From the NCBI GenBank assembly GCA_011045955.1, contig DSBV01000050.1, forward strand, positions 1 through 46,310: a stretch of DNA of 46,310 nucleotides, read 5' to 3'. The position numbers and the translations under genes were made by a program. How positions within the stretch are numbered: position 1 is the first letter of the stretch; the number at the start of each line of letters is the position of its first letter. This document shows, in pieces, positions 8,136 through 17,823 of the stretch. Under the pieces are notes generated by a model. The model saw nothing but the letters and a program-made list of their open reading frames with translations. It was not told the DNA's origin and did no database searches. This DNA comes from Bacteroidales bacterium. Lineage in GTDB: Bacteria; Bacteroidota; Bacteroidia; Bacteroidales; Tenuifilaceae.

Positions 8136-8831
8136 TTACGAAACCGGTTCGTATAGTAAATCCATAAACTCGTTGGTATTGGCCTCAAGGTTGAATACAA
8201 CCTTCTCGATACGGGCAACCAGGTAGTTGTATCCAAAGTAGGCGAAAATACCAACAATTAAGCCGGCAACGGTGGTAACCATAGCAGTATAGATACCGTT
8301 AGAAAGCAGCCCTACATCGATATTATTACCGGCCATCGACATATCGTAGAAGGCACGGATCATACCTAAAACAGTACCCAGAAACCCTAACATGGGAGCG
8401 CCACCGGCAATGGTTGCCAGGAATGGCAGGCTCTCCTCGAGCTTTGAGATTTCCAGATTGCCAACATTCTCAATGGCTGCATTTACATCGGGTAGTGGGC
8501 GGCCAATTCGCTGTATGCCCTTCTCAATCATGCGGGCAACAGGTGTGTTTTGCGAATGGCAAAGGGCAATAGCAGCATCTATCTTATCCTCGTGAATATA
8601 CTCTTTAATGCGGTTCATGAAATTGACATCGGTTACTGAGGCCTTACGAATGGCAAAGTAACGCTCAACAAAGATGTAAACGGCAACTACCGAAAGCAAA
8701 AATATTGGAATCATTATCCATCCGCCCTTAAGCGCAAGGTCAAAAAAACTTAACGAAATTTCGCCTTCAACTTCGGGAGTTAAACCGGCTTGGGTTTGGA
8801 GTAAAACAAGCATGGATAGCATCGTATTCAT
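8136..8831 (-). CDS. exbB: MotA/TolQ/ExbB proton channel family protein
   Basis: 231 residues with three membrane helices: about 35-55 (GWIMIPIFLLSVVAVYIFVERYF), about 128-150 and about 168-195. The conserved ATIAGGAPMLGFLGTVLGMIRAF and ISNGIYTAMVTTVAGLIVGI-like segments (here LLSNGIYTAMVTTVAGL) are the ExbB/TolQ channel core. A short hydrophobic N-terminal extension (MLSMLVLLQTQAG) precedes the first helix, as is common in Bacteroidota. It is the first gene of the exbB-exbD-tonB unit. The TamB-like gene ends 76 bases upstream on the same strand and may read through into it. Confidence 0.93.
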   Translation of the reverse strand: MNTMLSMLVLLQTQAGLTPEVEGEISLSFFDLALKGGWIMIPIFLLSVVAVYIFVERYFAIRKASVTDVNFMNRIKEYIHEDKIDAAIALCHSQNTPVARMIEKGIQRIGRPLPDVNAAIENVGNLEISKLEESLPFLATIAGGAPMLGFLGTVLGMIRAFYDMSMAGNNIDVGLLSNGIYTAMVTTVAGLIVGIFAYFGYNYLVARIEKVVFNLEANTNEFMDLLYEPVS

Positions 8832-8907
8832 GATTTTAAATTTTTCCGAAAATTAGTAAAAAAACGAATTATTCCACGTTTCATTGTCCAAATAGGTAAG
8901 CACATTG

Positions 8908-11900
8908 CTAATTTATCTTCATAAAGTCGGTATTGGGCAAGTTTGCGTTGTTAGAGTTTCCATTGGTGTTGCTTTCGTGCTGTATGGTATCGCCAGGATA
9001 CTGTTCCTCCTTGCTGAAGAATGAGTTAAATAGCTCCCTAAGGGTATTAAATTCCTCGCGGTAAACAATACCAGCGCCGGTGGTGTAGTTGTTTTGCTGG
9101 CTGGTAAGCAGAACATCGTTATTGTTACGCGCAAAGGCCTTCCCACGGATTTTCCCGCTTTTGTTGAGTTTGATATCAACGGTAAAGTCGCCAACCAGGG
9201 CATTGTTAGAGTTTTTATTGCCACCAACGCCAACGTTACTGCTGATGGAAACCCTGTCGTCGAGTATTTGGGTTGATAGAGCCATTTCAACCTGGTCGGA
9301 GCTGAGCTCGTTCTCCAGACCGGGACGGTAGTTTATACCTATATCGAAGTTTTTGCTCCATTGCGATAGCCAATTGCTTAGCTGGTTCGAGAGTAGTTCA
9401 CTGGCAGTATTGTATAATCCGGTGGTGCCCAGGCTGGAATTGGAGGTTTGTGTACCGGCCGAGGTCATGCCTGGATAGGAAATAAAGCTATTGATTACCA
9501 GCAGCCCCAGGAACTGGGTGTTTATTTTTTCCTCGGTATTGAGCATTCCGTCAACCAATGTTCTTGTTTGCTGATCCAGGTTAGGGAATTCGATACCAAA
9601 CTTGATAGATGGTGCAAGGAGTTTTTGCGATAGCAAGATTTTACAATCAACCGGAACACGCGCTGTGTAGCTGTCATCGAGCAGGAGTTGCTTAAGCGAT
9701 GTTTTTACCCGGTACACGGCCTTGATATCCATATTAGCATCCAAGGGATCGCCATTCCAATCGATGTAACTGCTTTGCTCGATGCGAAAACGTTTATTGA
9801 TCACTCCAGAGAGGGTGAAAAGGTAATCGCCCTGCTCAATGGTGTAGCGGCCAAACATCCGGAAAATGTCTTTTGACGGGTTAATTTCCATTCGTAAGTT
9901 CCCGCTCCCATAGGCTTTTATTATATCGCCTAACTTTTTATCAATAATTATTTGCGCCTCGGCTTCAGGGGTTACCTGCAAATCCATGGTAATGTTGATG
10001 TTGGATGATGAGGTTTGTACATTTTGTACCACTTCTTCAATCTCAATCAAATCGGGGTTATTGTTCACAAAGCTGATAAAGTTCGATTCTTCCACCGTGC
10101 TTGTAGAGGAAAGGGGTAAGTAAATTGCCGTTTTGTTTTCGGTTTTAAGGTTTATATTAAGGTTTAGGTTGTTGGGTGAACCCAAAAAATCAACGAACCC
10201 CGAGGCAAAAACAGTTCCGTAAAAAGTTTCGTTATCGGTTTCATGGGTGTTCATGCAAAGAAAATTTTGCATGCTCAACCTTAGGCCAAGGTTAAAGTTC
10301 TTTAAGTAGTTGGTTTGAATGGTTCCGTTTAGGGTCGATGTTCGGTTGAACCTATCGGTCAACCTGAAATTACTCAATACGATGTTGCTGTTGCTAATGG
10401 TTATCCTATCTGTAAGGGTGTAATGGGTTTGCAGAAAATCGATAGTTAAGCCGGCATTGTCAAAGCCTATGCTCCCATCCACAATGGGTTTATTGGCATT
10501 GCCTTTAACTTTAAGTGAGCCATCCATACGGCCATGTATGTTGGAAACATTGCCTTCCAGCAGGGGAGCTATGAGGGCTAGTTTGGCCTGGTTAATGCTT
10601 ACATCAATGTTTATGTTACCATTATTGCTAAAGTAATCGCCTTTGGCAAGGAATGTCAGGGTATCGGCCCTTTGGTTACTTAGTAAAAGGTTAATTCTAT
10701 TTTCGCTGCCATGCCAGGTGCTCTGAAATATAACATTCCCAACATTTTGACTGTTTACAGCAAGTTTATAAATCCCAAACTTGGCTTGTAGTATGGGGTT
10801 TAGCAGGATGCCTGTTGCCAAGGCATCGCCATTTATCCATCCGCTCAGCGTATAACCGGAATCGTGCAGGTAAAAGTTAAGGTATGATAGGTCGATGTTT
10901 TTGAGCGATACCGAGATAGTATCCGAATTAAATTGCGATGCTTTACCGCTTATGCTAATAAGCTGGTGCTTATTGGAAACGGCAAAGTTGTAAAATTGCA
11001 CGGTTGATGAATCGATGCGAACCAGCGATGGCGACAAATTCCATATGGAATCGTTAATAATTAGCGATGAGGGTAGAAAGTTAATATCTATCGTGCTGTT
11101 AGGCTGCGAAAATGCTTTAAAGTCGGCAATCAGGGTTATGTCACCCAGGGTAGAAGGCGTTGAGTAGTTGTTCCAGTTAATATTACACTTTACAGAATTA
11201 TTCTGGGTGGTTGCGTTTACTTTAAGATTTCGGATATAGCTGTTGCCAACCTTTATCTCGGGCATAAGTAGATTTGCTTCCAGAATGCTATCGCGGGTTT
11301 CGCCATCAACACTGAGGTTTTTGAATGTAGTGTTGCCAGTGGTTAATTCCAGCACCTTAAGCTTAAAGGTAAGGGTTTCCTGGTTAGGGTCTAAAATGCC
11401 AAAAAGCGATGAGTTTTCGGCAATACTGAGGCCTGGCGCCAGAATGCTTGTAACCTTTTGTGTTTTTTTTAACCTAAATTTGATGAGGTAATCGTTATAC
11501 TCCTCAGCTTTAAGCGGTGGGGATTTGGATTTGCCATTGGACTCATCCTGCCTAAGGGCTGGTAAATGACGCGAAAGAACCCTGTTCATGTAGTAAGGGA
11601 ATCTGGAAAAGCTTTGCCTACTCCGAATTTCACCTTCAGCAATATCCGATTTTAGCGTAATAATCTTGCTCTCATTGGTGTTATCGGCAGTAATTGTAAG
11701 GTCGGCAATCTTAAACATGCCGCGTTGGTTACGGTAGGTAGAGTTAACCAGATTTATTTCGCCCTTGCTGTTGTCGAGGTTATTGCCGGAAAACTTTGCG
11801 GTTAAAAGGAACGATGCCACTGAAACGGAATCAATCCTGTTAAGGTTGAGCTTAACCAAATCGATGCGAGGGGCAAAGAGCGAAAAATCGAACACGGGAA

Positions 11901-13443
11901 TGGTGTCGGAAAAGTCAACCCTACCCAAAAAGTTTAGCCTACAGTTGGGGTCGTTAAGGTTGATGGTGCCTGTATATGAGTTGTTCCCTAGATTACCGGA
12001 TATATCAATATCCTTGTAATCATACCCATTAGCCTCGAGTTTTCGAATATGGGCATCGGTAAAAGCTCTTAGCTCCCCTTTATTGTTTACTGTACCTGAG
12101 ATACTGGATAGGAACGACAGGTTTCCGATTAGATTCTCTCCCAGGAGCTGGCCAAGTTTGAAATGGTTGGCCGATGCTTTAGCCTTAAATTCGCTTTTAA
12201 TGGTTTTGCCTGGTTTCATCCAAACATCAAAATCAATTGCCCCCAGAGCCGACGAAAGGGTACCGTAGGTGACAAAGTCGCTCAGGTAGCCGGAGTATTT
12301 CCCAACATAGTTAATAACCCCAAGGCGGTCGAGCTCTTCGGGCAAATCGACTAGGGGCTTTCCGCTATCATTTACCCTGAATTGTATCAGATCCTTCCTT
12401 GAGGTCTGAAGTTTTTTCAGGTCTACAGAGAGAAGAGTATTATCAATTTCGGGTAAACCGGTCAGGTTGGCGTTAAGTGCTAACTCTGAGATATTACCAA
12501 AGCCAAGTTCAAGGTTCCGTGCCCTTAAATCGTTCACATATCCATTAACCCGTCCTGAAACTCTCAATCCTATGTTGTAGTTGGCTAGTTGGGAAACAAT
12601 GTAGGACAAGGTGCTGGTATGCAAGTAGGTGCCCTCAAAGTCGGCGATTATTCTAACCCGAGAAGTGAAATTGCTAAAACTTTCCCAACCGTCGAAATCG
12701 AACAAAAGTTGGTTCATGGATAGGCTCGAGCCATTTGCGCGCAAGCGCAGGTTGTTGAAATGCAGAAACTTGCTACAAAGGGTAAGTTTACTTCGCAGGT
12801 TGTTAATTTTAAAACCGGAATGATCCTGAACCGTTAACCCATTAATAAGAATACCAATGGTGTCGCCGTTCAGGTTTAGCTCACTAGCCTCCAGGTTGAT
12901 TCCTGAAAGAACTAGATTCTGAAAGTTTATTTTTCCCGGCGTAAGGCTGTCGGCTCCTTGCTGGACAAGTTTAAAACGGGCATTGTTAAGTATAACATTC
13001 CCTATTTGCAGGTTAAATTTACCCGAATCGGGTGATTGAGCGGTGTCGGGATTAATTCTCATCAGCAGGGCATTCAGGTTAGTCATCCCTGAACTGTCGG
13101 TAATAAGGTGGAGTTTGGCGTTGTCAACCCTTGCTTTTCCTAACCGGAAAAAACTGGCGTCGGTATCGATTTGAGAAATGGATGCTGTAACTCTTTTTGC
13201 ATAAATCAATGTGTCGTTGTTCAAGTCGGCAACGTATACATCTTTTAAAAGAATACTGGCAAAGGGTCTGATATCTATTTTTTTAATTGAGATAGTAACA
13301 CCTGTTTTTTCATAGAGGTAATGAGTTGTTTTGGTAATAATATACGTTTGTACCTGGCTGCTTTGCAGCAGCAGCCAAGCAAGGGTAGGGATAGCGAGTA
13401 GTGTAACAAACCCCCAAATCAGTATTTTAAGTAGTTTTTTAAT
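8908..13443 (-). CDS. tamB: TamB-like (DUF490) translocation/assembly module protein
   Basis: About 1511 residues if read from a possible ATT codon at 13443. The body is a very long run of beta-strand segments as in the AsmA/TamB/VPS13-like lipid-bridge proteins, ending in the DUF490 C-terminal domain (GDYLFTLSGVINKRFRIEQSS, DCKILLSQKLLAPSIKFGIEFP, LSNWLSQWSKNFDIGINYRPG). The first ATG/GTG/TTG in frame is TTG 13224, which would remove the anchor. The upstream frame is open to a stop at 13456-13458 and encodes a proper signal anchor (LIWGFVTLLAIPTLAWLLL) followed by the usual periplasmic opening, so the true protein must begin upstream. The start codon is uncertain (ATT 13443 or CTG 13422, or a sequencing error). 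TamB proteins link inner and outer membrane for outer-membrane protein or phospholipid transfer. tsaD is divergent. Confidence 0.88.
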   Translation of the reverse strand: MKKLLKILIWGFVTLLAIPTLAWLLLQSSQVQTYIITKTTHYLYEKTGVTISIKKIDIRPFASILLKDVYVADLNNDTLIYAKRVTASISQIDTDASFFRLGKARVDNAKLHLITDSSGMTNLNALLMRINPDTAQSPDSGKFNLQIGNVILNNARFKLVQQGADSLTPGKINFQNLVLSGINLEASELNLNGDTIGILINGLTVQDHSGFKINNLRSKLTLCSKFLHFNNLRLRANGSSLSMNQLLFDFDGWESFSNFTSRVRIIADFEGTYLHTSTLSYIVSQLANYNIGLRVSGRVNGYVNDLRARNLELGFGNISELALNANLTGLPEIDNTLLSVDLKKLQTSRKDLIQFRVNDSGKPLVDLPEELDRLGVINYVGKYSGYLSDFVTYGTLSSALGAIDFDVWMKPGKTIKSEFKAKASANHFKLGQLLGENLIGNLSFLSSISGTVNNKGELRAFTDAHIRKLEANGYDYKDIDISGNLGNNSYTGTINLNDPNCRLNFLGRVDFSDTIPVFDFSLFAPRIDLVKLNLNRIDSVSVASFLLTAKFSGNNLDNSKGEINLVNSTYRNQRGMFKIADLTITADNTNESKIITLKSDIAEGEIRSRQSFSRFPYYMNRVLSRHLPALRQDESNGKSKSPPLKAEEYNDYLIKFRLKKTQKVTSILAPGLSIAENSSLFGILDPNQETLTFKLKVLELTTGNTTFKNLSVDGETRDSILEANLLMPEIKVGNSYIRNLKVNATTQNNSVKCNINWNNYSTPSTLGDITLIADFKAFSQPNSTIDINFLPSSLIINDSIWNLSPSLVRIDSSTVQFYNFAVSNKHQLISISGKASQFNSDTISVSLKNIDLSYLNFYLHDSGYTLSGWINGDALATGILLNPILQAKFGIYKLAVNSQNVGNVIFQSTWHGSENRINLLLSNQRADTLTFLAKGDYFSNNGNINIDVSINQAKLALIAPLLEGNVSNIHGRMDGSLKVKGNANKPIVDGSIGFDNAGLTIDFLQTHYTLTDRITISNSNIVLSNFRLTDRFNRTSTLNGTIQTNYLKNFNLGLRLSMQNFLCMNTHETDNETFYGTVFASGFVDFLGSPNNLNLNINLKTENKTAIYLPLSSTSTVEESNFISFVNNNPDLIEIEEVVQNVQTSSSNINITMDLQVTPEAEAQIIIDKKLGDIIKAYGSGNLRMEINPSKDIFRMFGRYTIEQGDYLFTLSGVINKRFRIEQSSYIDWNGDPLDANMDIKAVYRVKTSLKQLLLDDSYTARVPVDCKILLSQKLLAPSIKFGIEFPNLDQQTRTLVDGMLNTEEKINTQFLGLLVINSFISYPGMTSAGTQTSNSSLGTTGLYNTASELLSNQLSNWLSQWSKNFDIGINYRPGLENELSSDQVEMALSTQILDDRVSISSNVGVGGNKNSNNALVGDFTVDIKLNKSGKIRGKAFARNNNDVLLTSQQNNYTTGAGIVYREEFNTLRELFNSFFSKEEQYPGDTIQHESNTNGNSNNANLPNTDFMKIN

Positions 13444-13570
13444 ACCTTTGCTAAGTTATTTCTGGTAAGTAAGCCTCAAAATTTGTTCCTAAAATATACA
13501 AATGCTTGGGCTTTTGAAATAGGCGAGGATAGGTTTTTAAACATTTTTTGTATTATTTCATTTTTTGTTG

Positions 13571-14590
13571 ATGAGTGTAACAATACTTGGGATAGAATCG
13601 TCGTGTGACGATACCTCGGCAGCTGTTATCCGCGACCAACTCCTTTTATCGAATGTAATTAGCAGCCAGGATGTGCATAAGCAATATGGGGGCGTGGTGC
13701 CTGAGTTGGCCTCACGCGCCCATCAGGCCAACATTATTCCTGTGGTTGATACGGCCATACGCAATGCGGGTGTTACCCTATCGGAGATTGATGCCATTGC
13801 GTACACCCGGGGGCCGGGTTTGCTGGGATCGCTGCTTGTTGGAGCATCGTTTGCAAAGGGTGTGGCGCTCACGCTGGGAGTACCCCTAATATCGGTTAAT
13901 CACTTGCAGGGGCATGTACTGTCGCACTTTATAAAGGATGAGTCAAATGCTGTTCACCCTTCGTTCCCCTTTTTGTGCCTTTTAGTATCAGGTGGCCACA
14001 CCCAAATCATGTTGGTTCAGAGTCCAATGGAGATGGACATAGTTGGCCAAACAATAGATGATGCTGCAGGTGAGGCATTCGACAAGTGCGCCAAGGTTCT
14101 TGGGCTGCCCTACCCCGGGGGACCTGTAATCGACAAGCTTGCCTCGGAAGGCAACCCAGAGTTCATCAAGTTTGCAAAGCCAAATATTCCAGACCTCGAT
14201 TTTAGCTTTAGCGGATTAAAAACATCGTTTCTGTACACGCTACGCGATAGGTTAACCGAAACCCCAAACTTTGTTAACAATTACCTACCCGATATCTGTG
14301 CCTCGCTTCAGCAAACAATTATTGAGATTCTGTTAAGTAAGGTAGAACAGGCTGTAAGAAAGTACCGGATAAAGGAGATTGCTATAGCTGGTGGCGTGGC
14401 CGCAAATTCAGGATTGCGGAATGCTTTACAGTTACTTGGCCATAAAAAAGGGTGGAAGGTTTACCTGCCTAGGAAGCAGTTTACTACCGATAATGCTGCA
14501 ATGATAGCCATTGTGGGTTACTACAGTTACCTCGCCGGGAAAACATCGCCACTCGATGAGCCACCATTGGCACGTTTGCCTTTGGGTTAA
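13571..14590 (+). CDS. tsaD: tRNA N6-adenosine threonylcarbamoyltransferase
   Basis: 339 residues. TsaD, with TsaB and TsaE, transfers the threonylcarbamoyl group to A37 of ANN-decoding tRNAs. Diagnostic blocks are ILGIESSCDDTSAAV, the metal-binding HxxxH pair (NHLQGHVLSH), LLVSGGHTQIM, DDAAGEAFDKCAKVLGLPYPGGP, DFSFSGLKTS and AIAGGVAANSGLR. The start is taken at ATG 13571, although two TTG codons directly before it are in frame. The stop shares bases with the stop of the converging sensor gene. The gene is divergent from the TamB-like gene. Confidence 0.97.
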   Translation: MSVTILGIESSCDDTSAAVIRDQLLLSNVISSQDVHKQYGGVVPELASRAHQANIIPVVDTAIRNAGVTLSEIDAIAYTRGPGLLGSLLVGASFAKGVALTLGVPLISVNHLQGHVLSHFIKDESNAVHPSFPFLCLLVSGGHTQIMLVQSPMEMDIVGQTIDDAAGEAFDKCAKVLGLPYPGGPVIDKLASEGNPEFIKFAKPNIPDLDFSFSGLKTSFLYTLRDRLTETPNFVNNYLPDICASLQQTIIEILLSKVEQAVRKYRIKEIAIAGGVAANSGLRNALQLLGHKKGWKVYLPRKQFTTDNAAMIAIVGYYSYLAGKTSPLDEPPLARLPLG

Positions 14591-16956
14591 GTGGATAGTT
14601 CATCGTTTACAAGGTATTTACGAAGAACATTATACAGGTCGATACGGCTTATGGGTTTGGTAATAAAGTCGTTGCAGCCCGCCTCGATACTCATATTCAC
14701 CTTAACTCCCGAACTGTAGGCTGTTTGAGCAACAATAACCACTTTGGTGTTTTGCTTTCGGATTTGGCGAGTAATTTCAATGCCATCCATATCAGTTAGC
14801 CGTAAATCCATGAACATTAGGTCGAAGTCGGGTGTGTTTTCAACCTTTTTGAGCGCCTCCTTTCCGGTTTTGGCATGTTCTAGCTGACAACCCGTTTCTT
14901 CAAGAAGCCTGCTGAGCAAAATGAAGTTGGATTGAATATCTTCAACAATTAGTATCTTTTTATTTTTCAGTTTTGGTGGGTCTTGATGAATATAGAATGG
15001 TGATTTTTTTTGGGATGTTCGTGCTTTGTGGCTGCCAATTGGGGTATAGGGAACTTCAATATGAATGGAGGTTCCAGTTCCTTCGGCTGTTTCAATCCAA
15101 ATCCTCCCGTTTAGCAAGTCCACAATACCTTTTACCACAGGTAAACCCATTTGTAAAATGCCAAATCCATCGCCCAATTCGTCAATATTCAGCCGGTTAA
15201 ACACTGTCTTGGCCTTTTCAATATCCATTCCAATACCACTATCCTGAATCCAGAATAGAAGGTGGCCATTTTTTTCCGATTTTCTGACGCCAATCTCAAT
15301 GTAACCCTTCGACGTAAATTTTACCGCATTGTTTATTAGCCTCTGGAAAATGCTCTTAAAAAGGTTTCGGTCCGATAAGATATCAAAATCAATCTCGTCA
15401 GGATCGATAAATGCTTTGATGGCAATATGCTCTTTGTCAAAGAGCTTGAGCTCATTCAGCAGCATAATCTGTAAGGTGTTCAAAAGCTCCATTAGGTTAA
15501 TTCGCTGGTAAACTAACCGGAACTGGTTCGATTCCAGTTTTGAAAGGTCGATAAGATTATCAATTTGATTTTGAAGTAGTCGGCAACTTTTATTTATCTC
15601 CTTTGAAAATTGAAGAGTTTGTGTGGGTTTAATTTTTGGATCGTTTAAAAGTTCGCTGTAGCCAATAATGTTATTGAGGGGTGTTCGAATCTCAAACGAA
15701 AGGTTTGAGATTAGCGATTCCTTAAACGATTCAAGGTCTTTGTTTCGTTGAACAGTCTCCTCCAGATGCGTGTTTAACATCTGCAGTTCTTGCTTTAGGC
15801 TATTAACTTGTTGCTTGTGGGTGTTAATTATTTGTTGCTTGCGCTTATTGGTTCTGTGTATGTACCAAAAATGTAATATGAAATTAAGTAGCAAAAATGT
15901 GCCAATAACCAAAATAAACCATTTATCGGTAAAAGGTGAATGTTTTTTTTGCTGAGGGTTGTAAAGTAGATCATCGATAGGTTTTGTTTTGTTAATTAAT
16001 CCGGCCTGTAAAAGGGTTTCCATCATTTGTAGCCATCGGCCTTTATTTGAATGCCCAACATTTATAAAGTTAGGTTGAATAAACTCTTTCACCTTTTGCG
16101 ATTCGAATATGAGGTGATCAAGAGTTTTTGTGGTTTTATACTTTGATTGAATTACCTGTGCTAATTCTTCGGAATTTTCAAGGGCATACTCCCAGCCTTT
16201 TATGGTTGCTCTAAGAAAAGCATCAACCAGTTCAGGGTTTTTGCTAATCATCTCTCTGGTGGTAAATAGGCATTCGGCGTAAAAGTCAATACCATATTTA
16301 TGGGGTAGAATCAGGTTATAGGGTATCCCAAATTTTTCAAGAAAGTAAGGTTCATTTGTCAGGTAAACCTCACTGGCATCGGTTTGGTTATTCAGCAGCT
16401 TGTTAAGTGAAAGTGACGATTCCGTTATGTGGTACTGCGAGGGTTTAACGCCCTCAAGGCTAAGCATAGTAAGCACTTCAACCGAACCAGATTTTTTTGC
16501 ATTTATTTCAATGGTTTTGCCAGCAATATCCTGTGGTCTGGTAATATTAGGCTCGGCTCGTGACACAAGCGCAGCTGGGCTTGACTGGAATACGGGTGCA
16601 AGCACAACTACTGGGGCTCCATTAACATAATGTATTATTATGTCGGCATTGGCTATGCCAAACTGCGCTCTTCCTTCGAGAACCTCTGTTATTACGTTAC
16701 CGCTCTGGGGTAGTTCCTTGAGCTCAACATCAAGATCTTCCTGAGCATAGTAACCCTTTTCAATTGCAGCGTAGTAACCGGCAAACTGGAATTGATGTTT
16801 CCACTTGAGTTGTAGTATGATTTTGGTGCCGGGTCGTGAAAAACTTTGTAAAGGTAAAGCAAGCGCTATAAAGGAAATGACAATAAATATTGCAGGCCAC
16901 CACTTGTGGCAAACATTTTTACTATTTTTAAAACCTAGTAAGCTATTATGACTCAT
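14587..16956 (-). CDS. NMT1/THI5-type periplasmic-binding hybrid sensor protein lacking the H-box histidine
   Basis: 789 residues. In order: a signal/anchor helix (20-38); an NMT1/THI5-like substrate-binding domain (about 45-325, with LKWKHQFQFAGYYAAIEKGYY); a membrane helix (346-366); a coiled coil (370-408); a HisKA-like dimerisation helix (about 411-475); a HATPase domain (about 525-637) with N-box LINNAVKF, G1 QDSGIGM and a GTGTS end; and a receiver (666-785) with Asp717 (FMDLRL), Thr745 and Lys767. In the H-box, LSFEIRTPLNN has Phe421 where the phosphorylated His belongs (SHEIRTP); the codon at 15694-15696 reads TTT on the coding strand. ATP-binding motifs look usable, so this could be a pseudokinase that signals by contact, or its receiver may be phosphorylated by another kinase. 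The binding domain suggests sensing of a small ligand such as a pyrimidine, but the ligand is unknown. Confidence 0.88.
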   Translation of the reverse strand: MSHNSLLGFKNSKNVCHKWWPAIFIVISFIALALPLQSFSRPGTKIILQLKWKHQFQFAGYYAAIEKGYYAQEDLDVELKELPQSGNVITEVLEGRAQFGIANADIIIHYVNGAPVVVLAPVFQSSPAALVSRAEPNITRPQDIAGKTIEINAKKSGSVEVLTMLSLEGVKPSQYHITESSLSLNKLLNNQTDASEVYLTNEPYFLEKFGIPYNLILPHKYGIDFYAECLFTTREMISKNPELVDAFLRATIKGWEYALENSEELAQVIQSKYKTTKTLDHLIFESQKVKEFIQPNFINVGHSNKGRWLQMMETLLQAGLINKTKPIDDLLYNPQQKKHSPFTDKWFILVIGTFLLLNFILHFWYIHRTNKRKQQIINTHKQQVNSLKQELQMLNTHLEETVQRNKDLESFKESLISNLSFEIRTPLNNIIGYSELLNDPKIKPTQTLQFSKEINKSCRLLQNQIDNLIDLSKLESNQFRLVYQRINLMELLNTLQIMLLNELKLFDKEHIAIKAFIDPDEIDFDILSDRNLFKSIFQRLINNAVKFTSKGYIEIGVRKSEKNGHLLFWIQDSGIGMDIEKAKTVFNRLNIDELGDGFGILQMGLPVVKGIVDLLNGRIWIETAEGTGTSIHIEVPYTPIGSHKARTSQKKSPFYIHQDPPKLKNKKILIVEDIQSNFILLSRLLEETGCQLEHAKTGKEALKKVENTPDFDLMFMDLRLTDMDGIEITRQIRKQNTKVVIVAQTAYSSGVKVNMSIEAGCNDFITKPISRIDLYNVLRKYLVNDELST

Positions 16957-17045
16957 CCTTTGAACCCAGTATGCTCTACTTTGTTTCTAATTTAAAGATA
17001 CAACAAATTTTTGAAATTGAAACTGAAAACTAAAAATTATGAGAT

Positions 17046-17819
17046 ATGGGGAATAAACCTAACTTTTGCATTGTGCTTTCGCCTGCAAAAACCTTGCGAA
17101 GCAACTTAAAAGTGGCAGATAACAATTACTCTATGCCGGTTTTCCTTGAAAGGGCTCAGGAACTAGTAAAACAGCTAAAGACCTATGGTCCACTTGAACT
17201 TAAAAGGCTTTTAGGTGTTAGTCAGGATATTGCCGACCTCAATTTTACAAGGTATGCCAATTGGCATTTGCCTTTTACTTCTGAAAATAGTATACCTGCA
17301 ATCCTGACCTTTGCGGGCGATGTTTATGAAGGATTACTGGCAACCGATTTTACTGACGACGAAATGGCTTTTTCCAATCGAATTATTTTTATGCTCTCAG
17401 GATTGTACGGAGTTCTGAGGGCACTTGACCTCATACAGCCTTACCGTTTAGAAATGGGGAGCAAAATTCAGGTTGGGCAACATAAGTCGCTTTACGAATT
17501 TTGGGGTGATAGCATTACAAACTTTCTTGACCAGAATGTGAATGATGGGTATTTGATTAACCTTGCTTCAAAGGAGTATTCTAGGATAATCAATGAGAAG
17601 CATTTTGGTGATCGGTTTATAACCGTTGAATTCAGAGAAAATCGCCCTGAGGGGCTAAAGGTAATTCCAATACTTTCCAAAAAGGCTCGTGGCCTTATGG
17701 CACGCTTTGCGGTAAAGAACAAAATTTTTAACGCCGAGGATTTAAAACTCTTCGACTACGAGGGGTATAGCTATAGCGACCCTCTTTCTGCCGCTACTAA
17801 GTGGGTTTTTGTAAGGTGA
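17046..17819 (+). CDS. yaaA: YaaA family (DUF328) peroxide-stress protein
   Basis: 257 residues, full length for the family. It shows the family opening VLSPAKTLR, the segment FAGDVYEGL, the central LSGLYGVLRALDLIQPYRLEMG, the LINLASKEYSR block and the C-terminal KKARGLMARFAVKN. YaaA in E. coli lowers free intracellular iron and limits DNA and protein damage by hydrogen peroxide; it also binds DNA. The same general role is inferred here from family. It is divergent from the sensor gene (89-base gap) and converges on the methyltransferase gene with a gap of 4 bases. Confidence 0.93.
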   Translation: MGNKPNFCIVLSPAKTLRSNLKVADNNYSMPVFLERAQELVKQLKTYGPLELKRLLGVSQDIADLNFTRYANWHLPFTSENSIPAILTFAGDVYEGLLATDFTDDEMAFSNRIIFMLSGLYGVLRALDLIQPYRLEMGSKIQVGQHKSLYEFWGDSITNFLDQNVNDGYLINLASKEYSRIINEKHFGDRFITVEFRENRPEGLKVIPILSKKARGLMARFAVKNKIFNAEDLKLFDYEGYSYSDPLSAATKWVFVR

Positions 17820-17823
17820 TAAT

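Noticed and set aside
13444-13560. Short open frame MFKNLSSPISK... between the TamB-like gene and tsaD
   Set aside because: It is 22 codons, in a different frame from the TamB-like gene, ends at a stop before it and shows no family pattern.
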